Both the position numbers and the translations under genes were made by a program. 64,000 nucleotides of DNA from Mycosarcoma maydis (Eukaryota > Basidiomycota > Ustilaginomycetes > Ustilaginales). The DNA lies in NCBI RefSeq assembly GCF_000328475.2, contig NC_026478.1, positions 248,001-312,000 of the forward strand, given 5' to 3'. Positions within the stretch are counted from its first letter, which is position 1. Each line of letters starts with the position of its first letter. Shown here one piece after another: positions 18,319-29,272 of the stretch. Below the pieces are notes generated by a model that saw only the letters and a list, made by a program, of their open reading frames with translations, was not told the origin of the DNA and did no database searches.

Positions 18319-19453
18319 TTACTGTGTCTTTTTATCGCCAGAGATGGTGTCCTTGCGAACGCCCATCTGATCGGGAGTCTGAATCTGAGCCAGTTGCGAA
18401 ACGGCAAAGTAGACGATCGGAAGCAGTAATCCGCCTACAAGGATCAGCGTCAGAATCAGTGGCGTGGAGAAGAGCTGTAATCAAGACGAAATGGACCGAG
18501 AGCGGGACCCAGCGATCAGTACGTGCAAACACGAAGGGAGACCTCGGCAGGTCAGTCATCCACATGATCTGAGAAAGTGTGTTCCACTGTTTGCGAGCAA
18601 CGTACCTGATATCGCGCAAAGATGCCACCTTCGGGCTGCGTCCAGTTGCCATTGGACGATGAGGTTTCATCAATATACTGTAGGAGAAGAACGAAGAAAT
18701 GGTCAGCCAGAATCGAAGAAGTCCTCTTCACAAGCGCAAAACACGTACCTGACGCTTCGGGTGTTGACGCAGTCGGATCTGAGGCGCAACGATAACGAGG
18801 TTTCGTGGACTCGACTCGTCGAGTGACTCCAAAGTTTGCAAGAGCGAGGACTCTATACACACAGATAAAGCAAACCAGTTACATGATCAGTCAAAGCTCT
18901 CGTGTTGATTGGAGTCCCACTTTGTTCCAAGCTGTTCATCAGTGAGCCTGAAGCTTGGGTTGAACCTACCATCTTTTCGAAGGTCACCTGCCTTGATGTC
19001 CACGAAACGTGGATTCTTGGTGGGATTGAGCGATTCAAAGGCGCCAAGTGTCGTGATATCGAGGTCACCGTAGCCGCAGGCCTTTGAAGCACGCTCCACA
19101 AGGAGATCGAATACATCTGCAGCCGGAGCAGCATTGAAAGTCACTTGAGAAGGTGCGTTCAACGATCTTGCTCTGAGCGAGTTGCTCGAAGAATGTCGAA
19201 GGCTGGCAAATGCATCGCGATTCAGATTCTCAGCCTCCACCAGGACAACAGCGTCCAGTTTGCAGGCTGGAGAGATCTTTCCCGGCGCGTAGAGCGAGTC
19301 GATCAACCCAGCCAAGCTCGAATCCGTCGGCAGCTCGAGTTGGACCGACGAAGCGTGCGGCGAGGTGAAAGCCAGAACTGGGTGGGAAGGACCGGTGGCT
19401 GAGACGCAAATTGCAGCTGCGAGCAGCGATGAGATTGCGGTGATTGTTCTCAT
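18319..19453 (-). CDS. BIG1: BIG1/VOA1/Ac45-like ER membrane protein (4 exons)
   Basis: Type I membrane protein of the family that includes yeast Big1 (needed for beta-1,6-glucan) and the V-ATPase accessory proteins Voa1/Ac45. The exons on the minus strand are 19453-18970, 18852-18749, 18677-18606 and 18474-18319. Their introns are 117, 71 and 131 nt, with GTAGGT, GTACGT and GTACGT donors, and all phases close to give 271 residues. The start is the ATG of MRTITAISSLL, which begins a signal peptide. The upstream Met of the open frame adds a polar stretch and is less likely. Exon 2 encodes the NLVIVAP strand. Exon 4 encodes a single transmembrane helix (LILTLILVGGLLLPIVYF) and a short tail ending DKKTQ, close to the KKDQ-type ER retrieval tail of Big1 proteins. 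The choice between Big1 and Voa1 function is uncertain. Confidence 0.82.
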
Positions 19454-19886
19454 AGCGGCGTCAGTGATGTCAGGTGCAGTTGTCGATAAGCAAAGAAGGA
19501 CACAGAGATGATTTTCAACTTGAGATGCAGAGCTGATACGGATTTCGCCTTGTCCTTCATGGTGGTTCGTGCTTTTCCACCCCAAAAAAGGGGCAGCCGA
19601 ACCTGTCACTTTTCTCGGCTCCGTCCATCATGTGTTGTCAACTAAAAAGAAAAAAAACCCCCTACAGCTGTTTTTATCAGGATGTAACAGCCGCGATCAA
19701 TTCTGATTTGCACGTTGCACGTTGCCCTCGTTGGTGTTGATGTGGCTGTTGATCTCACTGACTCGAGCTAAACCTTGGATCAAACGCTTCAAGACGAGAA
19801 GATTCACGATTGAGCATTCAGCGGCACGGTCCAACCCAAGTCAGGAAAAGGTAGAAGCTCCTTTTTGCTGCAATTGATACTAGTGT
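19454..19886. other. Intergenic region
   Basis: This region holds the leader and promoter of the BIG1-like gene and the 3' flank of the SDR gene. One heptamer-type unit (ATTCACGATT) lies near 19801-19811. No gene is recognised. Confidence 0.4.
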
Positions 19887-21008
19887 TTACACAGACGTGT
19901 AGCCGCCGTCGACTATAAGATCGGCGCCAGTGGTAAAGGCGGAAGCGTCACTAGAGAGGTACACGACAGCGCCCTTGAGATCCTCAGGATTGCCTAGACG
20001 ACCCATCGGGGTCATATTCTCCCAATTGGTGCGGAGCTCTTTACCGTTCGGGCTGTTCTCCAACACGGCACGGCTGAGCGACGTGAGCATGTATCCGGGC
20101 GAGAGTGAGTTGACTCGGATGCCGGCCTTGGCCCACTCCACCGCCATCGACTTGGCAAGATGCTTGACGGCTGCCTTGGATGCATTGTACGGGGCCTGAG
20201 CTTGCGGTACGTTGACAACCGATGCAGACATGGAAGCAATCATGACAATCGAGCCTTGCACCTTGTCTTGCATCATGCGCTTGGCCACTTCGCGAGCGAC
20301 AAAGTACGAGCCGTTGATGTTGATGTCAAAAAGCTTTTTGAGCTTGGCGGTGGGGTATTCGGTAGCCGGGAAGTTTTCCACGATTCCGGCAGAGTTGACA
20401 GCCACATTGATCTTGCCGAAGCGCTGATGGATGCGATTGATCACGTCTTGCACCTGAACCTCGTCCGATATGTCACAGCCATAGCCCTGAATGTCGAGCT
20501 CGCCTGGCTTAACACCACCATGGTTGGTGAACCACTCATCAACCTCTTTAGCAGCATGCTGGCTTTCGCCTTCATCAAGATCGACAATAGCAACATGATT
20601 CGCACCAGACTCAACAAAGGTACGTGCGATCAAGTTGCCGATACCACGAGCAGCACCAGTAACGACGCAGACCTTGCCTTCCATCGAGAAGCTTGCGAGA
20701 GTTCGTTGTGTGTGACGTCCGACGCGGCCGCCTGTAGTGTTGTGTCCAACATCGTCGCGCGGGTGACGTGAGCTATCTTCCGGGTACGGAACGACTACAT
20801 CGTCGTCGGTGGAAGCAAATGGAGGCGTTTTGATCTTCTTGGCCTTGCCAAAGTTATGGGTTTTGCTCAAAGCTCGAGATGAGCTGGGAGAGGTATGGGC
20901 TAGGGTGTTCGAGGGTCGCGCAGAGCCGTACAATGCCGGGCGCGCCACCTGGGCAACGCTCACGATCGACCTTGCAGCCCTTGAAGCGCTTACTGTAGCG
21001 TTCAGCAT
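19887..21008 (-). CDS. Short-chain dehydrogenase/reductase, arabinitol/xylulose dehydrogenase-like, with N-terminal extension
   Basis: NAD(P)-dependent oxidoreductase of the classical SDR family, 373 residues in a single exon. The catalytic domain starts near residue 108. It shows the TGAARGIG nucleotide-binding turn (117-124), the NSAG motif (205-208), a catalytic Ser in the IASMSAS segment (259 or 261), Tyr274 and Lys278 in YNASK, and a C-terminal VDGGYTSV. The pattern is closest to D-arabinitol 2-dehydrogenase and related sugar-alcohol or xylulose reductases, but substrate cannot be fixed from motifs. The first 107 residues are an extension beyond the usual roughly 260-residue enzyme. Its first 60 residues are rich in Ala, Ser and Arg and nearly free of acid, as in a mitochondrial presequence. 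The start is the first ATG. Confidence 0.88.
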   Translation of the reverse strand: MLNATVSASRAARSIVSVAQVARPALYGSARPSNTLAHTSPSSSRALSKTHNFGKAKKIKTPPFASTDDDVVVPYPEDSSRHPRDDVGHNTTGGRVGRHTQRTLASFSMEGKVCVVTGAARGIGNLIARTFVESGANHVAIVDLDEGESQHAAKEVDEWFTNHGGVKPGELDIQGYGCDISDEVQVQDVINRIHQRFGKINVAVNSAGIVENFPATEYPTAKLKKLFDININGSYFVAREVAKRMMQDKVQGSIVMIASMSASVVNVPQAQAPYNASKAAVKHLAKSMAVEWAKAGIRVNSLSPGYMLTSLSRAVLENSPNGKELRTNWENMTPMGRLGNPEDLKGAVVYLSSDASAFTTGADLIVDGGYTSV

Positions 21009-23121
21009 AGATTCGCGGAATCTTTACGATGGTTTGTTGGTGACAACAGGATAAGAAAAGGCTGGAACAGCGTTTGCTGGTGTACAACTTATGTAGCTGG
21101 ATTTGCTGACAGGGTCAACAAGCGCGAAGCCGAATCGTGCGTTTCTTCCGTTTTTCAAGAGTGAAAACAGTCAGTTCTGCCGTCACAGTGTCATCGACGG
21201 TTTCGCCAGCGCTGCAGGTTTTGAGTCGGTGCAGATGTGTACCAGCCAGCGATGTGACAAGTTGCAGCTACACGGCGCCTGTCGCATGCAAGAACAACAT
21301 TCGAAGGGAAATAGAGTTATGTGCGCGCTTCCTTGCGTTGCAAATGGTTCCGGCAGAGATCGAGCTTGACCTTGAGTCGACCAACTTTTTTTGTCTCTTC
21401 TCCCACTTGCCTTGCACATGGTTGACATTCACGATTGACGATTGCAACAATCTTCAGACAATTTCACATACCATGCGCCTTCGCGTGTATGGGTTCGATA
21501 AGATTCTTGTTCATTGTAATCAGTCTTCCAATGCTCTTGAAACCAATCTTCTGTATCGACGTTCACTTTAATTTCCCATCTCATTCGAATGGGCAGTTTG
21601 GTCAGATACGGCATGATGTTCGATGAGGCCGATCGGCAACTTGCCAAGCATCCATCGCGCGCTTGTCCTACTTCCATTTATTCAAGCCCCAGCTGCCTTG
21701 GATGCATCGAAGAAACAACGCGTTAAGTCGACTTGGCTTCAGTCTTTGGGTAGTGTCGTTCACTTCGAGTAGAGATACAAGTAGCCTTCATGATGCAGGA
21801 TAGATGCGATAGTGATGGGGGATAGGCCCTTTCGGACTTCGGTGCTGGAATTTGGCCGACGCGTCCTTCTCCCCCCAACGAATCTGGCATGCTACCATCT
21901 TGCCGACCAACGAAGCAAGAATCACGAATGTTTGCTTCCACTTTCCATCACCTGATGCTGGTCAGGCTGACAGCCAGGAAGATGGATTCATGTGGGCCCT
22001 CACGTGTCCTGGAACTTGAGAATCGACACATGAGGAGCCGTTGCCGGACTTGGTGGCTCTCGGCATGAATCTTGGACTACCTCAAAGCCCGCCAGGATGC
22101 AGAGTCATTATGGCACGCTTCTTCCACCAAGGTCCCGCATCGCCAGAGCCGAACTTCCCAGAGCCACCCTTGCCAAGCGAGCGTATTCTAGACCTGCTTG
22201 CTGCCACTGCTTTGTACAAAACTGGTGGGTAGCAGAAAAGACACCGAAGACGCGGCGTCCAAAAAAAGGCTGTGAGTTGGAAAAAGGTTCGGCGAGTTCT
22301 CTCAACTTTGATAGGAGAGACAGGCTCGCATCGACGGGAAGAGCGACTCAGAACCTGCTCTCTGGCAAACAAGGTGGAGGCAGGCATTCTCCCCCAGCCT
22401 CGGCAAATTCGAGTACAAATTCTAGTCGTCGCGCACGTCCCCACTGCTAACTGGCCTGTCTTATCCCTGTCGGAAAGTCAAAATGCACGCTTGCAGCCCA
22501 CTTTGGACGAACAGATGCGGGGCAAGCAAACAAGCTCACGTCGGCGATCAAGTGAGCCACAACCAGAGAGAGCTGGCCTTCGCATTCGCCTCACATTTGT
22601 CGGCCTTCTCCCGAATCACTAGGACCGGCCTGTGCAGATTCACAATTAGCTTTTGAATTGGATGCACACAAATTCACTCTTCGGAGCGAAGAAGATAGAG
22701 TTGAAAGCTTTTGCAAGGGGGAACGCAACCCTGACAAAGCCAAGCGCCTGTTCAGTCTTCACTTTGTATGGCCGATCCCCCTTGAGCCTGCCTTACGCCC
22801 ACACCGCGCAGGTGCTTCACATTCTCACAGTGGCGAATACGCGGTTCCGTTGCCACATGACCCCGCCACCCTTATGTATCTTGCGGCTCCTCGTTCTTTC
22901 TTGCGGACCTATCATCCCCCACCATCATCTGTAACATCCGCCGATATTTCATTAGCGAGTTATATACCCGTTCTCTCACTGCTGTCGGCGCTTCCTTCAT
23001 ACCATTCCTCGTCTCGTCTTTTTTTTGACACTTGACGGGCAAGACCGTTCCACTTTACTTTCTACCCCTCGCACGCATTGTGCCGGAATAGCCAGATTTC
23101 TGTGGATCAAGTCCTATCAAA
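21009..23121. other. Divergent intergenic region, no gene recognised
   Basis: This 2.1 kb region separates the SDR gene (-) and the dihydroxyacetone kinase gene (+). Heptamer-type units occur near 21427-21445 and 21910-21920. A TATATA element lies at 22970-22975, about 150 bp upstream of the kinase start. Frames of up to 144 codons occur on both strands but overlap each other and look fortuitous. Confidence 0.4.
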
Positions 23122-25113
23122 ATGGCAACGAAGCATTTGTTCGACACCGCTCAGGGCCTCGTAGACCGCAATCTTCGCGGCACCGTTGCGCAGAATCCTG
23201 CTCTGCGATAGTAAGTCTCGAGCCAACATCCCTCTATAATTTTTCCTTGACCGAAGCCGTGCCGCTACTGGCTCTGCGACGTCTGCAGCTCGTTTCGAGT
23301 TGTCGTTGACCACATCTTTCTATCCATTTGACGGTCCTTCGGCTCAAACAGTTATGCTCCTCACAAGGTCGTCTACGACCCTTCGCACGACAACAAGAAG
23401 GTCGCTGTGATCTCAGGAGGCGGTGCCGGCCACGAGCCCGCTCAGGCAGGCTTCGTCGGCAAGGGCATGTTGGCCGCTTGTATTTCTGGTGACATTTTTG
23501 CTTCACCCTCAGCTGCCCAAATCTGCTCTGGTATTGACCTGATTAATCACGATGCTGGTGTGGTCATGGTTGTTAACAACTACACTGGTGATTGCCTCCA
23601 CTTTGGTCTAGCTGCCGAGAAGGCTCGTGCTGCTATGGCATACGCTGACAAGCAAGGCGGTGGCGTTGAGGCGGTAATTGTGGCTGATGATGTCGCCGTC
23701 GGCCGAAAGCGCGGCGGTCTCGTTGGCCGACGAGGTCTGGCAGGTAACATCTTTACTTGCAAGATTCTCGGTGCGGCGTCGGACAAGGGCATGGATGTCA
23801 AGCGGATCGGCGAGCTCGGTCGCAACTTGATGGACAACATGGTCTCGATCGGCACATCGCTCGACCACTGCCACGTCCCAGGTCGTCCCAAAGGTGCAGA
23901 GGAACGTGGCGCCCTCGCCGAAGACGCAGCCGAGCTTGGAATGGGTATTCACAACGAGCCCGGTTTTAAGCACATGGACAAGAAGCCAGAACCTGAGGCG
24001 CTGCTCGGTGAGATGCTCGACCTGCTCCTCGACCCCAACGACGCTGATCGAGCATACACTCCTTTCGACAAGGATGACGCACCCGTTCTGTTTGTGAACA
24101 ACCTCGGTGGCATGAGCCAGCTCGAGATGAACGCTATCGTCGATCTCACCATCGAGTTGCTCGAGAACAAGTGGAACCTGCATCCTTGTCGTGTCCTCTG
24201 CGGTCCTTACATGACCTCGCTCAATGCCCCTGGCTTTGGTGTCTCGCTCATCAACCAGAAACGATTCCAGAAAAACACCGGGCAGGATTTGCTCGAGCTT
24301 CTCGATTATCCTACCACCGCCTACTCGTGGCTAGGTGTGCAGCATGGCTGGGGTGGCACAAGCGGCCACCCACGTGACCGCCTTGCCGAGGAGAAAGAAG
24401 CTGCTGACCATCTCCAGACCGTTCGTAAGGCTGGTGGCTCGGTCAGTGGTCTCGCCGACCCTGGAGCGTCGTCCAATGGACCTGCCAATCCTGATCCGGA
24501 GCTGGTTAAGAAGGCCATCATCTCTGCATGTAACGCCACCGTCGAGATTGAGCCTGTTTTGACGCGCTACGACACCATCGTCGGTGACGGTGACTGCGGC
24601 GAGACGCTTGCCCAGGCCGGTAGTGAAGTCAAGAAGGCCCTCGAAAAGGGCGAGATTCCCCTGGACAATGCTGCTGGCACCCTCATCGCCATTGGTGAGG
24701 TGCTCGAGTATGCTATGGGTGGTACTTCGGGTGCCATCTATGCACTCTTCTTCGCTGGTCTTGTGCAGTCCCTGTTGTCGAACCCCAAGGGTACGCAGGC
24801 AGATGCGAAGGTGTGGGGCAAGGCTGCGCTGGATGCGCTCGAGAACCTGGGTCGTTACACCCCTGCTCGCCCCGGTGACCGAACACTGGTGGATGCTCTT
24901 GACCCCTTCTGCCGCGCTCTAGGTGCAGGCAAGTCGCTCGCCGAAGCTGTCGATGCATCCAAGGTGGGTGCTGAGAAGACGCAGGCCATGACGCCACGTC
25001 TTGGACGAGCCACGTATGTGGGCAGCAAGGACCAGGGCGAGATGCCCCCTGACCCGGGTGCATGGGGTGTCTGGGCGCTCACTGATGGTCTTCGAAAAGG
25101 TCTTGGTCAGTAG
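23122..25113 (+). CDS. DAK1: Dihydroxyacetone kinase (2 exons)
   Basis: ATP-dependent kinase that phosphorylates dihydroxyacetone to DHAP in glycerol and methanol-type carbon use and detoxification. Exon 1 is 23122-23210. A 141-nt intron follows (GTAAGT donor, ACAG acceptor, 23211-23351), and exon 2 is 23352-25113, for 616 residues. Splicing splits a Tyr codon and joins NPALRY to YAPHKVVYDP, as expected for the family. The K domain carries ISGGGAGHEPA (residues 50-60) and the substrate-binding His230 in GIHNEPG. A linker follows at about 385-420. The L domain carries the nucleotide-binding GDGDCGET (441-448) and the GGTSGA loop. There is no peroxisomal or mitochondrial signal, so the enzyme is predicted to be cytosolic. 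Confidence 0.95.
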
Positions 25114-26488
25114 ACAGGCTGTGCTGTCTCGCCCACCCACGAACTTTGCATGTACATACATACCTTCACAACGATTTGATCTGTCACACACATCATGACT
25201 GAAAGCTGAACGCAGTTTGTTACGACCGCATTGTTGAGCATATCTTCTGTTAGGTGTATATTCATCTGTCAGCATTGCGTGAACAATCGGATTTGAGCTA
25301 AGTGCGTCTCAACGGTCCTTGTCGAGGCGGCAGAATGTGACTGCAAACGGCTCATTGCCTCCTCGGGGCATTTGTAGCTCGTTTTGTTGTCTTTGTATAA
25401 AAAAAGATCATGTGGCGGCAAACACAGTCAAACATGCATGCCAGACGCGCTTCGGCTGCACATGATGCGATTGTAATCCACGATTCACATTTCGGAAACA
25501 CTACGCACGATGATGAACCGAGTGAGCAGAGAGAGGAGGTTTTGTTGTAAACATAAACAACCTGCAGAGCACTTCACGCCTGCAGGTAAATTGGCGGAAA
25601 TGTGCATTTGTTCTAGGCAAAACTTGGGGCGGTGTTTTGTACGTTGATGATCTCTCAGTCTCAGTGCCATTCGTGATTCGTGATTCACAATTACTGTGTC
25701 GGGTGGGCACGTCTGCGCTGTGCAGCCTCCAAAAACGTCAAAACACGGACATAACGAATGAGCTGATTTTGTCTGTGACAGCACCATAACGTTGGCGTTG
25801 AACGCGAGCTGGCTTACTGCCTATGAAAATCCAGCATCAGAACGACGTGAAGGTATTGCCACAGAGCGCTGAACGACATTCTGTCATCCTCAAACATTTG
25901 CAGAGACTTCCACAAGCTCGTTGCCGAAGCGAGACGAGCAAGGTAAGCAAATCAACGTAACAGCTGTACAAATGCTTCACATTTCACGTTTCAGGCTTAC
26001 ACGTTACGGGCGACGTCAAGTGCCAAAGTGGAGTGGAGCAAGGCGGACACGTTCAAAAAAAAAATATTGGAACAAACACGCAGCTGACTGTACTTTATGC
26101 TGAATCTTTGAAATTGATGCCACCTTCTTCTCTCCAACGTCAACAACAAGTCCAGGGCTTTCGACCTAGTCAAGGATCCCATCTCAACCGAAAGGCCACC
26201 GATCGAGGTCAACTTCTTCATACACCCCGTCTCTCGGCGATACCCTATCCAGGGACTCGGACGTTCCGATTGTCTCGTTCTCAAGAGCTGCTGGCATTGG
26301 TCAAGTTTCGATTTCTTCCCTTTGACCAGACCGCCGTTCTCACAGGAAGGGCGACGTCTCTGAGCTTTTCGGTGACTTTGAAACTGCTTTTCAACCTGAA
26401 AACAGCTGCACACATCCATTCTACTTCACGCACTTGCCGAATACCCTTGCTTCCGACGGCACAGGAACAACATACCGACACTTAGGCA
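25114..26488. other. Intergenic region with heptamer repeats
   Basis: This 1.4 kb region lies between two same-strand genes. A heptamer cluster lies at 25669-25692 (TTCGTGA, TTCGTGA, TTCACAA) and a related unit near 25480-25490. No gene is recognised. Confidence 0.4.
25669..25692. repeat. TTCGTGA heptamer tandem repeat
   Basis: Three head-to-tail 7-bp units, the third slightly diverged, in non-coding sequence. Confidence 0.7.
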
Positions 26489-28264
26489 ATGCCTCGATTG
26501 AAAGTACAGGTGGGCTCCGACCGCTTCCACGAGGAAGAATGTCGCATCAACGATACCAATCGACCCCACGAGATCGACACGGAGCATTTTGTTGGTCGCA
26601 TTCTGGTTCGCATCATCGATGCTCCCGGCGCCAAGCCAGGCGAAGCGGGCCGCGAATACTTCGAGGGCCGTTCGCGCAAATTTTGCATTCAGATCGAAGG
26701 CAGGTTCAAGCAGCGATGGAGCGGTAATGACATTCTCTTCGGAACCGACTTCGACAGGTTTGTCGACTTTCCTCGTGCTCCCTTCAACGCCGGTATGAGG
26801 GTGGCCAAGTACATTGACCCTTGCACCTTTTACGAGCTTCATCCGGACTCTGGGCGACCTTACATCATGTCGCCTTACATAGCTTGCATGAACACGTTTT
26901 GTGCTTGGCCAGCCCCTTCCCGCGCCCATGATGCTGTCGTGGTGCTCCGTCATACACATCGAGGCAACACTCCGGACAGCTCTCGTGCACCTACCCCCAT
27001 TATCGACCCCGAAAAATCAAATCACAACCCGCAAAATGCGCTTGTTGCCAGTCCAAATGCGAGCGACAATGAGGACGAAGGCGACATTGTACCTCGCGAA
27101 TCGCTCGATCGTAGCCACAGCCTCAGCAAAAAGAATGGTGAGGCTGCGGTGAAGAAGAAGAAGGGCTGGTTCGGTGGTCTGGGGGCTGGTAGCGCTCACC
27201 AAAAGGAGGAGCGTATTTTGAAAAAGTACTGGCGATTCGTTGGCTTCAAGGACGACCCGCGCGTTCGGGCACTGCTTGAAGCTCACCACGCCAAGCTCCA
27301 CGACGGGAACAGTCGCGTTGACTCGAGCGCCGATGCTAGCCGCTTGACCGAGACCCACTCCGTTGCACGTCAGGGAAGTGTCGCCAGTGTCAGCTCCAAC
27401 GATGTGCAGCATGGTCCAGCTGGTCAGACGCTGTCCTACCTCGGAATCGGTAAGAGAGCCGAATTGGATCGTACACCGGATCGAGCTCTCACTCCCAATC
27501 ATGGCTATGCTGGCGAAGAGATGCCTTTGTCTCCGCGTGTTGGTAGTGGAAACTTCAACGACATTGGTGCTCATGATATTGCTGCTGCTCCTCCTGCGGA
27601 TGTAGACGAAGCTGAGGAAAACAGTGGACCTGCTCTGGTCGCACCGATACCCAAACATGGTGTCACTGCCCCGCTCGATGATGCGGATGCACTCCTTCCG
27701 TCATCGACTATGCCCAAAGCGTCCACTGACCAAGCCACTTGCAAACCGGAAATGCCCAACTTGGAACGTATCGCCACCTCGGTTCGTCACGAGATGGAAG
27801 AATCCGCCAAGTCAGATGGCCTCAAAGACGGCGACTTTAGACTGGCCGACATGCTCTCGCACGCTTCCATCAGTCGTAGCTCGTCCGCTCAAGGTTGCTC
27901 TAATGCCAGAGTTTCCAAGCTCGACGAGCAACTCGGACCGTGGCGATTTGTCGACCCTGCCACAGACATGATCGAAGACAACGCGTTTATCTTTACAACG
28001 CAGTCGTTGCCCGTTCCGCGACGTCGAAAGCATTTCGCTTCGGAGAAGAACCGTCTGGACTTCCAGTACGACCCAGACGTTGTGTACGGCGCTTCTTTCT
28101 TCACTGATGCGATGGATTTCAATACCTTCAACCTAGGTATCGGACCGGTCAAGTTGAACGTGGCAAGGTGGTTTAAGGATATGCCGGTGAGATATACGTT
28201 GAGAAGTACCAAGGATGAGAATCTCGTGTTTGCTACCGTCAGCTTTCAGCTTGTAGATGAATAG
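26489..28264 (+). CDS. DUF1769-family fungal protein, function unknown
   Basis: A 591-residue, single-exon protein. The N-terminal 150 residues (MPRLKVQVG, then FVGRILVRI, EGRSRKFCIQIEGRF, DILFGTDFDR, GMRVAKYIDP, YIMSPYIACMN) match the fungal DUF1769 (UPF0590) pattern. The C-terminal block from about 485 (GPWRFVDP, RRKHFASEKNRLDFQYDPDVVYGASFFTD, FNLGIGPVKLNV, MPVRYTLRS) is the conserved end of the same family. The middle is low complexity and acidic, with a basic KKKKGWFGGLG patch at about 221-231. The family has no established function that I can state. It has no signal peptide or transmembrane helix and is probably cytosolic or peripheral to membranes. The ATG start directly precedes the conserved region. 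Confidence 0.85.
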   Translation: MPRLKVQVGSDRFHEEECRINDTNRPHEIDTEHFVGRILVRIIDAPGAKPGEAGREYFEGRSRKFCIQIEGRFKQRWSGNDILFGTDFDRFVDFPRAPFNAGMRVAKYIDPCTFYELHPDSGRPYIMSPYIACMNTFCAWPAPSRAHDAVVVLRHTHRGNTPDSSRAPTPIIDPEKSNHNPQNALVASPNASDNEDEGDIVPRESLDRSHSLSKKNGEAAVKKKKGWFGGLGAGSAHQKEERILKKYWRFVGFKDDPRVRALLEAHHAKLHDGNSRVDSSADASRLTETHSVARQGSVASVSSNDVQHGPAGQTLSYLGIGKRAELDRTPDRALTPNHGYAGEEMPLSPRVGSGNFNDIGAHDIAAAPPADVDEAEENSGPALVAPIPKHGVTAPLDDADALLPSSTMPKASTDQATCKPEMPNLERIATSVRHEMEESAKSDGLKDGDFRLADMLSHASISRSSSAQGCSNARVSKLDEQLGPWRFVDPATDMIEDNAFIFTTQSLPVPRRRKHFASEKNRLDFQYDPDVVYGASFFTDAMDFNTFNLGIGPVKLNVARWFKDMPVRYTLRSTKDENLVFATVSFQLVDE

Positions 28265-28456
28265 ACTTTCAAGATGCTAGAATCTGCAATCGACATACTG
28301 CGTAACTCCTGCTTCACAGCGCTTCAGCTTGGATTGAGCCATCAAAGATACTCGGCGAAAAGCTGAAATTGGACGTGTTGATTTGCCACGAGATGAACAT
28401 GTCCTTCTGCCACCTAAGAGCATCCGATTCGGCAGGCGTGAGGCAGCTTTCGTACA

Positions 28457-29272
28457 TTACTTGCGCTGAGCAGCGCCCTTGGCCAAGTCGCCATCCAACT
28501 GGTTCTGCTTTGCCTGCCTTGCTAGCTTCATCTGCTTCTTCTTGGCCACCGTGTTGAAGTAGGTGGACAGAATGAACCGGATAAAGGTAAAGAAGGGTTC
28601 CCACACCACGGCAGGCAGGTAGTTCTGAGCCACGGCAATCGTGATGGGGCTTGTGGTCCACGTGACCCTCATGACCGGCCAGAAAGCTGCCTTTACAGCC
28701 GTCTTGATGTTCTCTACTCCTCGAGCACCGTTGATGTACGCCATACAAGTCAAATAGACACAATTGGCAAAGACCGAAACGGTGAGGTTGGAGGTGATGA
28801 TCTGCAAAATTTTGTCGCGCGTTGTCGTTCGGCCAGCAAAAGCTTTCTGAAGCAGACCAGTGAGAACGTGTCCCATGGGTGCCGAGACAAAAAAGCCGTA
28901 GATGAACATCTTGAAGGCTCTTTCGTTGATGCCAAGCTTGGCAGCGTAGGCGCAGAGGAGGCCGACAGGGTTTTGCTGCGATGCACGCTTCTTCTCGTCA
29001 AGCGTCGAAGGTGTTTTGGTCGCGACCGGTGCTACGCCTGCAAAGTGTCCAGCGAGGATTTCAGCGAGAGCAGAGAAGAAACCAGATGTAATCATCCTGA
29101 ATTGAACAGAAGACAGAACAGCATAACTAGTAAGGCACTGGTGTTCGCTTTTCGGGATGCGCTCTGATTGGACTCACTTGGTGCGAAGCGGGTTCGCAGC
29201 CAGCGCTGAGAGGTAACCCACCAGCAATGGGTGGGTCGTCAGCGGTGATGGCTTGGAAACGACGGTCGACAT
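28457..29272 (-). CDS. Mpv17/PMP22-family membrane protein (2 exons)
   Basis: Small integral membrane protein of the Mpv17/PMP22/Sym1 family, found in peroxisomal or inner mitochondrial membranes, where members affect membrane permeability. Exon 1 is 29272-29178 on the minus strand. The 81-nt intron (GTGAGT donor, TTCAG acceptor, 29177-29097) splits a Lys codon, and exon 2 is 29096-28457, for 244 residues. Exon 1 supplies HPLLVGYLSALAANPLRTK, the conserved first helix. Exon 2 supplies the rest, including GPMGH-like APMGHVLTGLL and the WEPFFTFIRFILSTYFNTVAKKK segment near the C-terminus. The family's WP-N-F motif appears only loosely (FWPVMRVTW). The AKKKQ-type basic C-terminus fits the peroxisomal PMP22 branch better, but location is uncertain. 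Confidence 0.88.

Noticed and set aside
20160..20771. 203-codon frame antisense to the SDR gene
   Set aside because: Shadow of the SDR coding sequence, with no recognisable protein.
22082..22444. Overlapping frames of about 120 codons on both strands
   Set aside because: Frames on both strands are equally open and without motifs, consistent with chance.
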